A stretch of 5,703 bases of DNA from an uncultured Lachnospiraceae bacterium (GTDB taxonomy: Bacteria; Bacillota; Clostridia; Lachnospirales; Lachnospiraceae), in the NCBI GenBank assembly GCA_902782655.1, contig CACZNY010000146.1, positions 1 to 5,703 of the forward strand. The letters run 5' to 3'. A program made the translations under genes and the position numbers. The notes below the pieces were generated by a model that was given only the letters and a program-made list of their open reading frames with translations, was not told the origin of the DNA and did no database searches. Shown here in pieces: positions 1 through 5,688 of this stretch; within the stretch, counting starts at the first letter, position 1; the number at the start of each line of letters is the position of its first letter.

Positions 1-732
1 ATAGCCATGCATGTGCTGGCGGATACCTGGGCGCACAGTCATTTTGCAGGCACTCCGTCGCTTGTTATTAATAATACAACCGATGATTTTTCCGAGCTGT
101 ATAAAATGGAGGATAATGAATCGGACAGTCTGGCGGAATGGAGCGAAAAACCCTTGAAATTCCGGCATAATCTATCAGCGCCTGATGATCCGGAAAAGGG
201 ATTGTACACCAACAGCCTTTATCAGAGAACGGAGAATTCCGTAATGAATCTTGGCCACGGAAGAGCCGGGCATCTGCCAGATTATTCCTTTATCCGCTAC
301 CGCTATCTTCCGGCGTGGAATGACTATGCCGTGATCGTAAAGGATAACCCGTCTGATTATTTTAATGCCTTCTGTCAGATGGTACATGCAATGAAATATC
401 TGCGGGGGAGCGTGGAGGAATTCGAAACGGATATATATGACCGGGATGCCATAGCAGGCTATGAGGACAGGATCCGTGGGATAATAGAAAAAAGACAGCT
501 TCTGGCTTCAGCAGACTGGAAGGCCTTCGGCGAGGAGCTGTCAGGCTCTGAGATAGAAGATTTTGATATGAATAAGCATAAAGAAGACTATTTAAGGACT
601 CCCCGTGAGGCGAAGGAAGAGACCTGGATGGGAAGGTTTATAAAGGGAGCAATGGCACAGAAGAGCATGGTGTGTAACAGTATATATAAGTCCGGAAACA
701 TTCTTGCGGGCTTTGTGGCAAAACAAAAATGA
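1..732 (+). CDS. DUF6765 family protein, 5' end cut off by window
   Basis: The frame is open to the first base, and the codons before the first ATG (position 7) continue family-like sequence, so the gene very likely starts upstream; 241 residues from that ATG are visible. Two blocks match my memory of the DUF6765 family: HVLADTWAHSHFAG near residues 2-15, and LGHGRAGHLPD at residues 82-92. The first contains HxxxDxxxH (H2, D6, H10) and the second adds H84 and H89. This histidine/aspartate pattern resembles metal sites of zinc-dependent phospholipase C-like helical proteins; that link is inference and no activity is established. The rest is charged and probably helical, with no membrane segment. 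Full-length relatives are longer, so roughly 100 or more N-terminal residues are probably missing. The stop overlaps the next gene's start (ATGA), indicating one operon. Family assignment is fairly secure; function is unknown. Confidence 0.8.
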   Translation: MAMHVLADTWAHSHFAGTPSLVINNTTDDFSELYKMEDNESDSLAEWSEKPLKFRHNLSAPDDPEKGLYTNSLYQRTENSVMNLGHGRAGHLPDYSFIRYRYLPAWNDYAVIVKDNPSDYFNAFCQMVHAMKYLRGSVEEFETDIYDRDAIAGYEDRIRGIIEKRQLLASADWKAFGEELSGSEIEDFDMNKHKEDYLRTPREAKEETWMGRFIKGAMAQKSMVCNSIYKSGNILAGFVAKQK

Positions 733-1268
733 CGGCATTTCGAAGGATAAAGGAAATAATTCATGGTCTTATATCGCTGGGCTGTGCGGCGGAGATGCTT
801 GCGTATCCCAGTGACGGGTATACACTTGTCATATATCTGCTTGGAATATCCCTGACGCTGTACGGTCTGGGAACGCTGATCTACTATTTTCAGATGGCAA
901 GATTTATGGTGGGGGGGAGGACTATGCTTTATATCGGGATCATAGCCTTCGATTTCGGCGTGTTTACCAATACGCTTACGGATGTTCCCCATTATTATAT
1001 TCTTCTGTATCTTATTCTGATACATGCTTTTTCCGGGCTGGTGGAGATACTGCGTGTCATGGAGGCGAGACGATACGGCGCCAAAAGCTGGAGGCTCAAG
1101 CTTGCGCACGGAATAATAAACCTTGTCATGGCCTTTTCGTGTGTTGTTTTTATTAAACAGCTGAAGGCGGCGGTATTTATATACAGTCTGGGTCTCATCT
1201 ACTCAGCGGTGATGAGGATAATATCCGCCTGCCGAAGGACTTCCATGCCTAAATGGAATGTACAGTGA
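729..1268 (+). CDS. HdeD/DUF308-like six-helix membrane protein
   Basis: A 179-residue hydrophobic protein with about six predicted membrane helices, near residues 8-27, 32-57, 64-83, 88-110, 124-142 and 147-166. Short basic loops (for example around R113-R122) and a basic tail (CRRTSMPK) separate or follow them. Size, helix number and paired-helix pattern resemble the HdeD/DUF308 family of small inner-membrane proteins, whose E. coli founder is linked to acid resistance. The match here is by architecture only, so no specific role is claimed. The start ATG overlaps the upstream DUF6765 stop by 4 nt, and no Shine-Dalgarno sequence precedes it, which fits translation by coupling or re-initiation. 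The 3' end abuts the convergent YdcF-like gene with no intergenic base. A run of seven G lies inside the gene at 911-917. Confidence 0.72.
   Translation: MTAFRRIKEIIHGLISLGCAAEMLAYPSDGYTLVIYLLGISLTLYGLGTLIYYFQMARFMVGGRTMLYIGIIAFDFGVFTNTLTDVPHYYILLYLILIHAFSGLVEILRVMEARRYGAKSWRLKLAHGIINLVMAFSCVVFIKQLKAAVFIYSLGLIYSAVMRIISACRRTSMPKWNVQ
911..917 (+). repeat. G7 homopolymer inside the HdeD-like gene
   Basis: Seven consecutive G fall in the codons for V61-G62-G63 of the HdeD-like protein. A one-base slip would shift the frame after about one third of the protein. The tract is followed by GGAGG and an in-frame ATG at 924, but the 3-nt gap is too short for an efficient internal start. The gene is intact as read here. 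Confidence 0.5.
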
Positions 1269-2291
1269 TCAGCCGGGGAAGGTGAGCAGAAAAAGCATAT
1301 AAAGCGCTGTGATGAGGGACAGATGAAGAAGGCGCTTTTTACGGCTGTCTCTGAAATATCCGGCATATTCCCTTAAGAAAGCGTTCAGGGCAAAATACAG
1401 CTTTGTCCTTGCCCCGTAGCCTATGCAGGAGAGCTTAAGGCGTCTTGCTATCAGCAGCGATCGCATTACATGATATGAGCTCGTGACAAGAGCGAAGCGG
1501 GGTTTGTCCCTGACCATGAGTCTGCTTGACAAAAGCAGGTTTTCTTCGGTGCTGCGTGACTGCTCTTCACTGATCACATCCTCAGACGGTACACCCACGC
1601 TTATGGCGTATAAAGCCATAGCCCTGCCCTCCGGCAGCGGTTCATCATCTCCCTGCCCTCCGGACATTATAAGCTTTGATCCGGGATTATCCCTGTATAC
1701 GCTTATGCCTTTATCCACTCTGGATTTAAGAAGCGGCGTGAGCTTTTCACCCCTTACTGCACATCCCAGTACCACCACATAGTCAAGATGCTGGTCTTTT
1801 TTTATGTGCAGAGTGTTCAGAAGACCTGCAAGACCGAAGGAGGCAAGCTGAAAAATGAAATACAGTGATATCAGGGTCATGTACCAGTAGATATAGGTCA
1901 GGATACCGGGCTTCATCACGTCGAATAACCAGGGAATTACGATATCAAATAAAAGCAGGGCGAGGGCAAGACCTACAGAGAGTACGTTGGTGAAGCGCAG
2001 GCCTTCACGCTTCAGAATGATAACGCCTCCTACGAGAAACAGAAGACCCAGTACAAGAGGATAAACTATGAGGATGGCGGCAAGCAGAATGAGTTCAAGA
2101 TCCAGCAGAAGGTGAAACAGCAGATGCTCCGAAAACCATTCCGGATCGGATGTAGCCCATGAAAACATGAAAATGCCAAGCAGAAGAATAGAAAGCAGCA
2201 ATAAAAAACCGCTCTGCACCGATCTCCGCGCGGCTTTCATAACTATCAGCCACATTGCAAAAGAGATAAGAAAAAGATACAGCCAGATCAT
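1269..2291 (-). CDS. YdcF/DUF218-family protein with multi-pass membrane N-terminus
   Basis: A 340-residue protein. The N-terminal half is membrane: helices near residues 1-18, 27-46, two packed into 57-93, and others at 100-123 and 130-160. A DUF218 (YdcF/SanA/ElyC) domain follows from about residue 169. Family motifs visible are VVLGCAVRG (173-181), the loop SGGQG (210-214), E221 in PEGRAM, the SRSTEEN block (245-251) and TSSYHVMR (270-277). A last hydrophobic stretch at 322-338 may be another helix. DUF218 proteins of this type are linked to envelope or peptidoglycan-precursor metabolism (ElyC, SanA), but their chemistry is poorly defined, so the role is inference. The ATG begins 3 nt after the upstream small gene's TGA, with a second in-frame TAA between them and no good Shine-Dalgarno sequence, suggesting translational coupling. 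Its TGA stop forms half of the palindrome TGATCA shared with the convergent gene. Confidence 0.88.
   Translation of the reverse strand: MIWLYLFLISFAMWLIVMKAARRSVQSGFLLLLSILLLGIFMFSWATSDPEWFSEHLLFHLLLDLELILLAAILIVYPLVLGLLFLVGGVIILKREGLRFTNVLSVGLALALLLFDIVIPWLFDVMKPGILTYIYWYMTLISLYFIFQLASFGLAGLLNTLHIKKDQHLDYVVVLGCAVRGEKLTPLLKSRVDKGISVYRDNPGSKLIMSGGQGDDEPLPEGRAMALYAISVGVPSEDVISEEQSRSTEENLLLSSRLMVRDKPRFALVTSSYHVMRSLLIARRLKLSCIGYGARTKLYFALNAFLREYAGYFRDSRKKRLLHLSLITALYMLFLLTFPG
1301..1340 (+). terminator. Weak candidate terminator for the plus-strand pair
   Basis: AAAGCGC (1301-1307) and GCGCTTT (1332-1338) form a perfect 7-bp stem, followed by two further T, so the run is TTTTT at 1336-1340. The 24-nt loop is long for an intrinsic terminator. 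The site lies within the 3' end of the convergent YdcF-like gene, where a plus-strand terminator would have to be, since the two genes share no intergenic space. It is the best candidate seen but could be chance within coding sequence. Confidence 0.22.
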
Positions 2292-2294
2292 TTA

Positions 2295-2552
2295 TCAGGA
2301 AGCTGACTTCTCATACCATTCGGCGATATTTTTTGGGGTACCGTCTTTGACCCATTTGGCGAAGTTGTCGAGGAACTCCTTCCTTGAGCCCGCTCCGGTA
2401 ACTCCCTTTTTCTCCTTGCCGTTCCAGAAATCCGAAAACTTTCTGAACAGCGGATCATTCTCCATGCCGTAGCCGGATCCACCTTCGGTACCGCCTGTCA
2501 CTTCGTCCAACAGATCCATGTCAATCCTCATGCTATTGGGGATATTACTCAT
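2295..2552 (-). CDS. Small protein with double-glycine secretion leader (putative secreted peptide precursor)
   Basis: An 85-residue protein from the ATG at 2552; I recognise no family for the mature part. Residues 1-21 read as a double-glycine leader ending DMDLLDEVTGG. With G21 as -1 and G20 as -2, V18 is at -4, L15 at -7 and I10 at -12, with acidic residues between: the pattern recognised by C39-peptidase ABC exporters of class II bacteriocins and ComC-like peptides. Cleavage would leave 64 residues: a glycine-rich start (TEGGSGYG), then a hydrophilic, probably helical region with aromatics (F36, F39, F42, W43, F60, F64, W67, W79, Y80) and mixed lysine and acidic residues. It has no cysteine and no membrane helix, so it is not a lanthipeptide or disulfide bacteriocin. 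A GTG at 2585 would add 11 residues, but the ATG at 2552 has the strong AAGGAG. No exporter, immunity or modification gene is in the window. It leads a two-gene unit with the YdcF-like gene. Confidence 0.8.
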   Translation of the reverse strand: MSNIPNSMRIDMDLLDEVTGGTEGGSGYGMENDPLFRKFSDFWNGKEKKGVTGAGSRKEFLDNFAKWVKDGTPKNIAEWYEKSAS

Positions 2553-2559
2553 CCAAGTG

Positions 2560-2565
2560 CTCCTT
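2560..2565 (-). promoter_or_regulatory. Ribosome binding site that fixes the start of the double-glycine protein
   Basis: Read on the minus strand, AAGGAG lies 7 nt before the ATG at 2552, ideal spacing. The longer in-frame reading from a GTG at 2585 has no comparable site upstream. This shortens the protein to 85 residues and puts the GG motif at 20-21, a normal leader length. Confidence 0.85.
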
Positions 2566-2619
2566 GTCAGTTTATTCTCATCCACGGAACAGGCTGCAGT
2601 TTCATGGACTTCTCAGATA

Positions 2620-2649
2620 TTTATACGACAAATATACATCTTTTGGCAA
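2620..2649 (-). promoter_or_regulatory. Candidate sigma-A promoter for the double-glycine protein/YdcF pair
   Basis: Minus strand: TTGCCA (2649-2644), an 18-nt spacer, then TATAAA (2625-2620). Each hexamer is one mismatch from consensus. The transcript would start near 2613, giving a leader of about 60 nt before the ATG at 2552. Another minus-strand TTGACA (2674-2669) has no -10 at usable spacing. Confidence 0.55.
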
Positions 2650-2658
2650 TCGGATTTT

Positions 2659-2689
2659 AAGGAAAATGTGTCAATTTGGAACATTCCTT
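2659..2689. repeat. Imperfect inverted repeat between the divergent promoters (possible operator)
   Basis: AAGGAA (2659-2664) pairs with TTCCTT (2684-2689); after a 2-nt bulge TGT (2667-2669) pairs with ACA (2681-2683). The right part also contains the short palindrome-like GGAACATTCC (2678-2687), which abuts the -35 of the plus promoter. The repeat sits between the two candidate -35 boxes, where a shared regulator could act. I recognise no known operator consensus. Confidence 0.35.
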
Positions 2690-2716
2690 GAAAAAGAAGT
2701 GGTAGTTTTGTAAAAT
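2688..2716 (+). promoter_or_regulatory. Candidate sigma-A promoter of the FHA-GGDEF gene
   Basis: TTGAAA (2688-2693), a 17-nt spacer, then TAAAAT (2711-2716): each hexamer differs by one base from consensus at optimal spacing. Transcription would begin around 2722-2725, immediately before or at the ATG at 2726. This implies a leaderless or nearly leaderless message, which agrees with the lack of a Shine-Dalgarno sequence. Confidence 0.65.
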
Positions 2717-2725
2717 ACCATTATT

Positions 2726-3646
2726 ATGAGTGAATACACTAATAATACAGAGATCATACTTGACAGGAAACTGGATGCTCAGAGCAGCAGCCTGATACGC
2801 CCCACCATATTTGTGTGTGAAGGCCATCACATAGCCGAATACCGTATGCAGGGGCTTCAGAATCTGGGACGTCCGTCTGACAGCGGCATGCCGGAGATAC
2901 CCGTGTACAGCAGGTTCGTTTCAAGGAACCACGGCATTTTTGAGACCGAGGACAATGAGACCACTTTCACGGCGATCAATACCACAAACGGGATAATGTT
3001 TAAGGGCAAGTTCCTCGATCCGTGGGAGAAGATCGTATTGAAGGACGGATATGAGCTGACGATCCCGGCGGGGGATGAAAATACGAGCTCTGTCCTTATC
3101 ATCTATGCCACCTCCGAAGAGAGGATACAATTCTGGCGGAGACTGCAGGAGGCTTCCTGGGATAAGCTCACCGGTCTTTGCGACAGGGACAGCTTCTCCA
3201 CCTGGTGGAAACAGAATCATGAGAATAAGGACTATGAGGAGGTCATTCTCTTCATTCTTGATGTGGACTCTTTTAAGGATATAAATGATAAAATGGGTCA
3301 TAACTCCGGTGATGAGGCGCTTAAGATCGTAGCTGACAAGCTTCGCAGAGCCGTGCGGTATGAGAATCAGGTCTGCCGCTGGGGCGGAGACGAGTTTGTA
3401 GGCATCATACCGGTGAAGGCTGAAAATGCCGGGGCAAGACTCGGCGAGCTGTCGGAAAGGATAAAGAGTGAAGCGCAAAGCGCCGGGATCCCTTTCACGG
3501 TGACCATAGGGTATGTGGATATGCAGGATGCCAATGATATCCTGGACATCCCGGCCGTAGTGGATCTGGCGGATAAGGCGCTTTATCAGGCGAAGGATTC
3601 CGGAAAGGCAAAGATAAACAGATTCAAGCGGTGGGATTATATTTGA
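2726..3646 (+). CDS. FHA-GGDEF protein, probable diguanylate cyclase
   Basis: A 306-residue soluble protein predicted to make c-di-GMP from two GTP. An N-terminal FHA domain (about 25-128) shows LGR (47-49), SRNH (66-69) and NTTNG (85-89), the usual phosphothreonine-binding positions. A short linker (QFWRRLQEASW) leads to a GGDEF domain (about 146-300) with DKLTGL (146-151), DVDSFKDIND (179-188), GHNSGDEAL (191-199) and an intact active-site GGDEF (220-224). The inhibitory I-site (RxxD, nine residues before the motif) reads R211-Y-E-N214, so its aspartate is replaced by asparagine and product inhibition may be weak. There are no membrane helices, so it is presumably cytoplasmic and could be steered by a Ser/Thr kinase partner not in this window. 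The next start with a possible initiator codon would cut into the FHA domain, so the ATG at 2726 is kept despite no Shine-Dalgarno site. Tandem TGA stops end the gene; fbp follows after 21 nt. Confidence 0.92.
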   Translation: MSEYTNNTEIILDRKLDAQSSSLIRPTIFVCEGHHIAEYRMQGLQNLGRPSDSGMPEIPVYSRFVSRNHGIFETEDNETTFTAINTTNGIMFKGKFLDPWEKIVLKDGYELTIPAGDENTSSVLIIYATSEERIQFWRRLQEASWDKLTGLCDRDSFSTWWKQNHENKDYEEVILFILDVDSFKDINDKMGHNSGDEALKIVADKLRRAVRYENQVCRWGGDEFVGIIPVKAENAGARLGELSERIKSEAQSAGIPFTVTIGYVDMQDANDILDIPAVVDLADKALYQAKDSGKAKINRFKRWDYI

Positions 3647-3654
3647 TGATCCAT

Positions 3655-3659
3655 GGAGG
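3655..3659 (+). promoter_or_regulatory. Ribosome binding site that fixes the fbp start
   Basis: GGAGG lies 8 nt before the ATG at 3668. The earlier in-frame ATG at 3653 overlaps this element and has no site of its own, so 3668 is preferred and the first five codons of the longer reading are probably not translated. Confidence 0.8.
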
Positions 3660-3667
3660 AAATCAGC

Positions 3668-5635
3668 ATGGTGCATGACGGTGCGGATTTAGAGAAGAAG
3701 CTGATAGAAAGCCTGTCAAAGCAGTTTCCCACGAAGGCTGCCGCATCCACGGAGATCATAAACCTTCAGTCGATCCTTAATCTTCCAAAGGGAACAGAGC
3801 ATTTCCTTACTGATATCCACGGGGAATATGAACAGTTCAATCATGTCCTGAAAAACGGTTCCGGTTCGGTGAGGCGGAAAATAGATGAGGAATTCGGCAA
3901 TACACTGACTCTTAAAGATAAAAAAAGTCTTGCAACACTTATATATTACCCCGAAGAAAAGCTTTCCCTTATTGAAAAAGAAGAAGAAAACATAGATGAC
4001 TGGTACCGCATCACACTGCACAGGCTCGTGGCGCTCACGAGGCGTGTCGCTTCAAAATACACCCGGTCAAAGGTGCGTAAGGCTCTGCCTGCGGACTTTG
4101 CCTATGTCATAGAAGAGCTCATCACGGAAAAAGCAGAGGTGCAGGACAAGGAGGAATATTACAATTCCATCATCTCAACCATCATCTGGCTGAAAAAGGC
4201 TCCCGATTTCATTACAGCCCTTTCGAATCTGATACAGCGGCTTGTGATCGATCATCTGCATATTGTAGGCGATATTTATGACAGAGGGCCGGGAGCGCAT
4301 ATAATAATGGATACGCTTATGCAGTATCATTCGGTGGATATTGAGTGGGGAAATCATGACATCATATGGATGGCAGCGGCTTCGGGGCATCCTCTTTCGG
4401 TAGCTACGGTCATACGTCTGTCCGTAAGATATGCAAATCTCGGAACTATCGAGGAAGGCTATGGCATTAATCTCGTGCCTCTTGTCACCTTCGCCATGGA
4501 AAAATACAAAGAGACCGACTGTACTCCCTTTGTGATAAGACCCGGGGAGGAGTATAACCGTCATGACATGAGTATGGATGTAAGGGTGCACAAGGCCATA
4601 TTCGTGATACAGATGAAGCTTGAGGGGCAGCTTATAAAAAGACATCCCGAGTTTGAGATGGATGACCGTCTGCTGCTGGAGCATATTGATTACGAAAAGG
4701 GTACTGTCGAGCTTTACGGCAGGTCGTATCCTTTGATCTGTTCTGACTTTCCGACTATAGATCCTGCAGACCCTTATGCCCTTACTGCTGAGGAGGCGGA
4801 GGTAGTGGAGAGGATCACTTCGGCCTTCGTGCACAGCGAAAAGCTTCAGAGGCATATCCGGTTTTTATATTCAAAGGGAAGCATGTACAGGGTATATAAC
4901 GGGAATCTCCTGTATCACGGCTGTGTGCCGATGAATGAAAACGGCGAGTTTCTTGAAATGGAGATCGACGGCAGGAGATATGCGGGGAGGAGTCTTTATG
5001 ACAGGCTTGAAGCATATGCCAGAAAAGCTTATTACGCAAACAAGGATCCGGAAGAAAAGAGACGCGGACAGGATTATATGTATTACATATGGACAGGTGC
5101 CAAGTCTCCCGTTTTCGGCAAGGATCGCATGGCAACCTTCGAAAGTTATCTTGTAGCGGAAAAGGAGACGCATAGGGAGAAAAAGAATCCCTACTATGAT
5201 CTAAGGGATAATGAGCAGGTAGTAGATTCGATCCTTAAGGAATTCGGGCTTGACGGTGAGAGTGATCCTCATATCATAAACGGTCATGTGCCGGTGGAGC
5301 TGAAAAAGGGAGAGTCGCCGGTGCTCTGCGGCGGGAAGCTTTTCATAATAGACGGCGGTTTTTCCAAGGCATATCAGTCAAAGACCGGCATTGCGGGTTA
5401 TACACTCGTTTATAATTCACACGGGCTGCGGCTGGTGGCTCATGAGCCTTTCACTTCCGCTGAGGATGCAATAAGAAATGAAACGGACATAGTTTCCGAT
5501 TCCGAAATAGTGGAGACCAGCAGTAAGAGAATATCGGTAGAGGATACGGATACGGGAAGGGAGCTTCGGGAGCAGATTGCGGAGCTTTCCGTGCTGCTGT
5601 CAGCCTATGAAGACGGCACGATACCGGAGAGGTAG
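3668..5635 (+). CDS. fbp: Fructose-1,6-bisphosphatase, class III
   Basis: A 655-residue enzyme hydrolysing fructose 1,6-bisphosphate to fructose 6-phosphate and phosphate (EC 3.1.3.11), the irreversible step of gluconeogenesis, in the cytoplasm. Length and sequence fit the Firmicutes class III enzyme; B. subtilis Fbp is about 670 residues. The calcineurin-like metallophosphatase motifs are all present: TDIHGEYEQF (48-57, with D49 and H51), GDIYDRG (201-207), WGNHDIIWM (227-235), LLYHGCVPMN (414-423) and INGHVPV (537-543). The C-terminus, running through RISVEDTDTG to the end, is family-typical, so the gene looks complete and uninterrupted. Known class III enzymes need Mn2+ and are inhibited by AMP; that is family knowledge, not visible here. 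It is the second gene after the FHA-GGDEF gene, with a 21-nt gap, so co-transcription is likely. The start was chosen at 3668 because of the GGAGG site. No terminator hairpin is seen after the TAG. Confidence 0.97.
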   Translation: MVHDGADLEKKLIESLSKQFPTKAAASTEIINLQSILNLPKGTEHFLTDIHGEYEQFNHVLKNGSGSVRRKIDEEFGNTLTLKDKKSLATLIYYPEEKLSLIEKEEENIDDWYRITLHRLVALTRRVASKYTRSKVRKALPADFAYVIEELITEKAEVQDKEEYYNSIISTIIWLKKAPDFITALSNLIQRLVIDHLHIVGDIYDRGPGAHIIMDTLMQYHSVDIEWGNHDIIWMAAASGHPLSVATVIRLSVRYANLGTIEEGYGINLVPLVTFAMEKYKETDCTPFVIRPGEEYNRHDMSMDVRVHKAIFVIQMKLEGQLIKRHPEFEMDDRLLLEHIDYEKGTVELYGRSYPLICSDFPTIDPADPYALTAEEAEVVERITSAFVHSEKLQRHIRFLYSKGSMYRVYNGNLLYHGCVPMNENGEFLEMEIDGRRYAGRSLYDRLEAYARKAYYANKDPEEKRRGQDYMYYIWTGAKSPVFGKDRMATFESYLVAEKETHREKKNPYYDLRDNEQVVDSILKEFGLDGESDPHIINGHVPVELKKGESPVLCGGKLFIIDGGFSKAYQSKTGIAGYTLVYNSHGLRLVAHEPFTSAEDAIRNETDIVSDSEIVETSSKRISVEDTDTGRELREQIAELSVLLSAYEDGTIPER

Positions 5636-5642
5636 AGGGGTG

Positions 5643-5671
5643 TTTTAAGAGAATGGATAGTATGGTAAAAT
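5643..5671 (+). promoter_or_regulatory. Candidate extended -10 promoter for the next gene
   Basis: TAAAAT (5666-5671) is preceded by TGG (5663-5665), forming an extended -10 element. A poor -35 (TTTTAA, 5643-5648) lies 17 nt upstream. The position just after fbp and before a strong ribosome binding site suggests it drives the gene starting at the window end. Confidence 0.4.
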
Positions 5672-5688
5672 TATCCTGAGTATTTTTT

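Noticed and set aside
588..1109. Minus-strand 173-residue open frame
   Set aside because: It lies opposite the DUF6765 and HdeD-like genes, and its protein has no recognisable domain and a composition (many His, Arg, Ile, Tyr) typical of antisense reading.
1483..1782. Plus-strand 99-residue open frame
   Set aside because: It is antisense to the DUF218 domain of the YdcF-like gene, whose motifs show that the minus strand is coding.
2288..2482. Alternative minus-strand 64-residue frame overlapping the double-glycine gene
   Set aside because: It is an Arg/Ser-rich shifted frame of the double-glycine gene with no good ribosome binding site; the frame with the GG leader and AAGGAG is far better supported.
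2669..2674. Consensus -35 hexamer TTGACA on the minus strand
   Set aside because: No -10-like sequence lies 16-18 nt downstream (the position reads GATTGC), so TTGCCA/TATAAA at 2649-2620 is the better minus-strand promoter.
2678..2687. GGAACATTCC as a LexA-type box
   Set aside because: It lacks the CGAAC...GTTCG ends of the Firmicute SOS box; it is kept only as part of an unassigned inverted repeat.
2586..2725. Possible riboswitch or structured RNA in the divergent region
   Set aside because: The predicted leaders are about 60 nt (minus) and about 0 nt (plus), too short for a riboswitch, and no known conserved core such as the c-di-GMP aptamer was seen.
2921..3676. Minus-strand 251-residue open frame
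   Set aside because: It is antisense to the clearly coding FHA-GGDEF gene, with no motif or credible ribosome binding site.
4175..4855. Minus-strand 226-residue open frame
   Set aside because: It is antisense to fbp across its conserved catalytic motifs, and its own protein has no family features.
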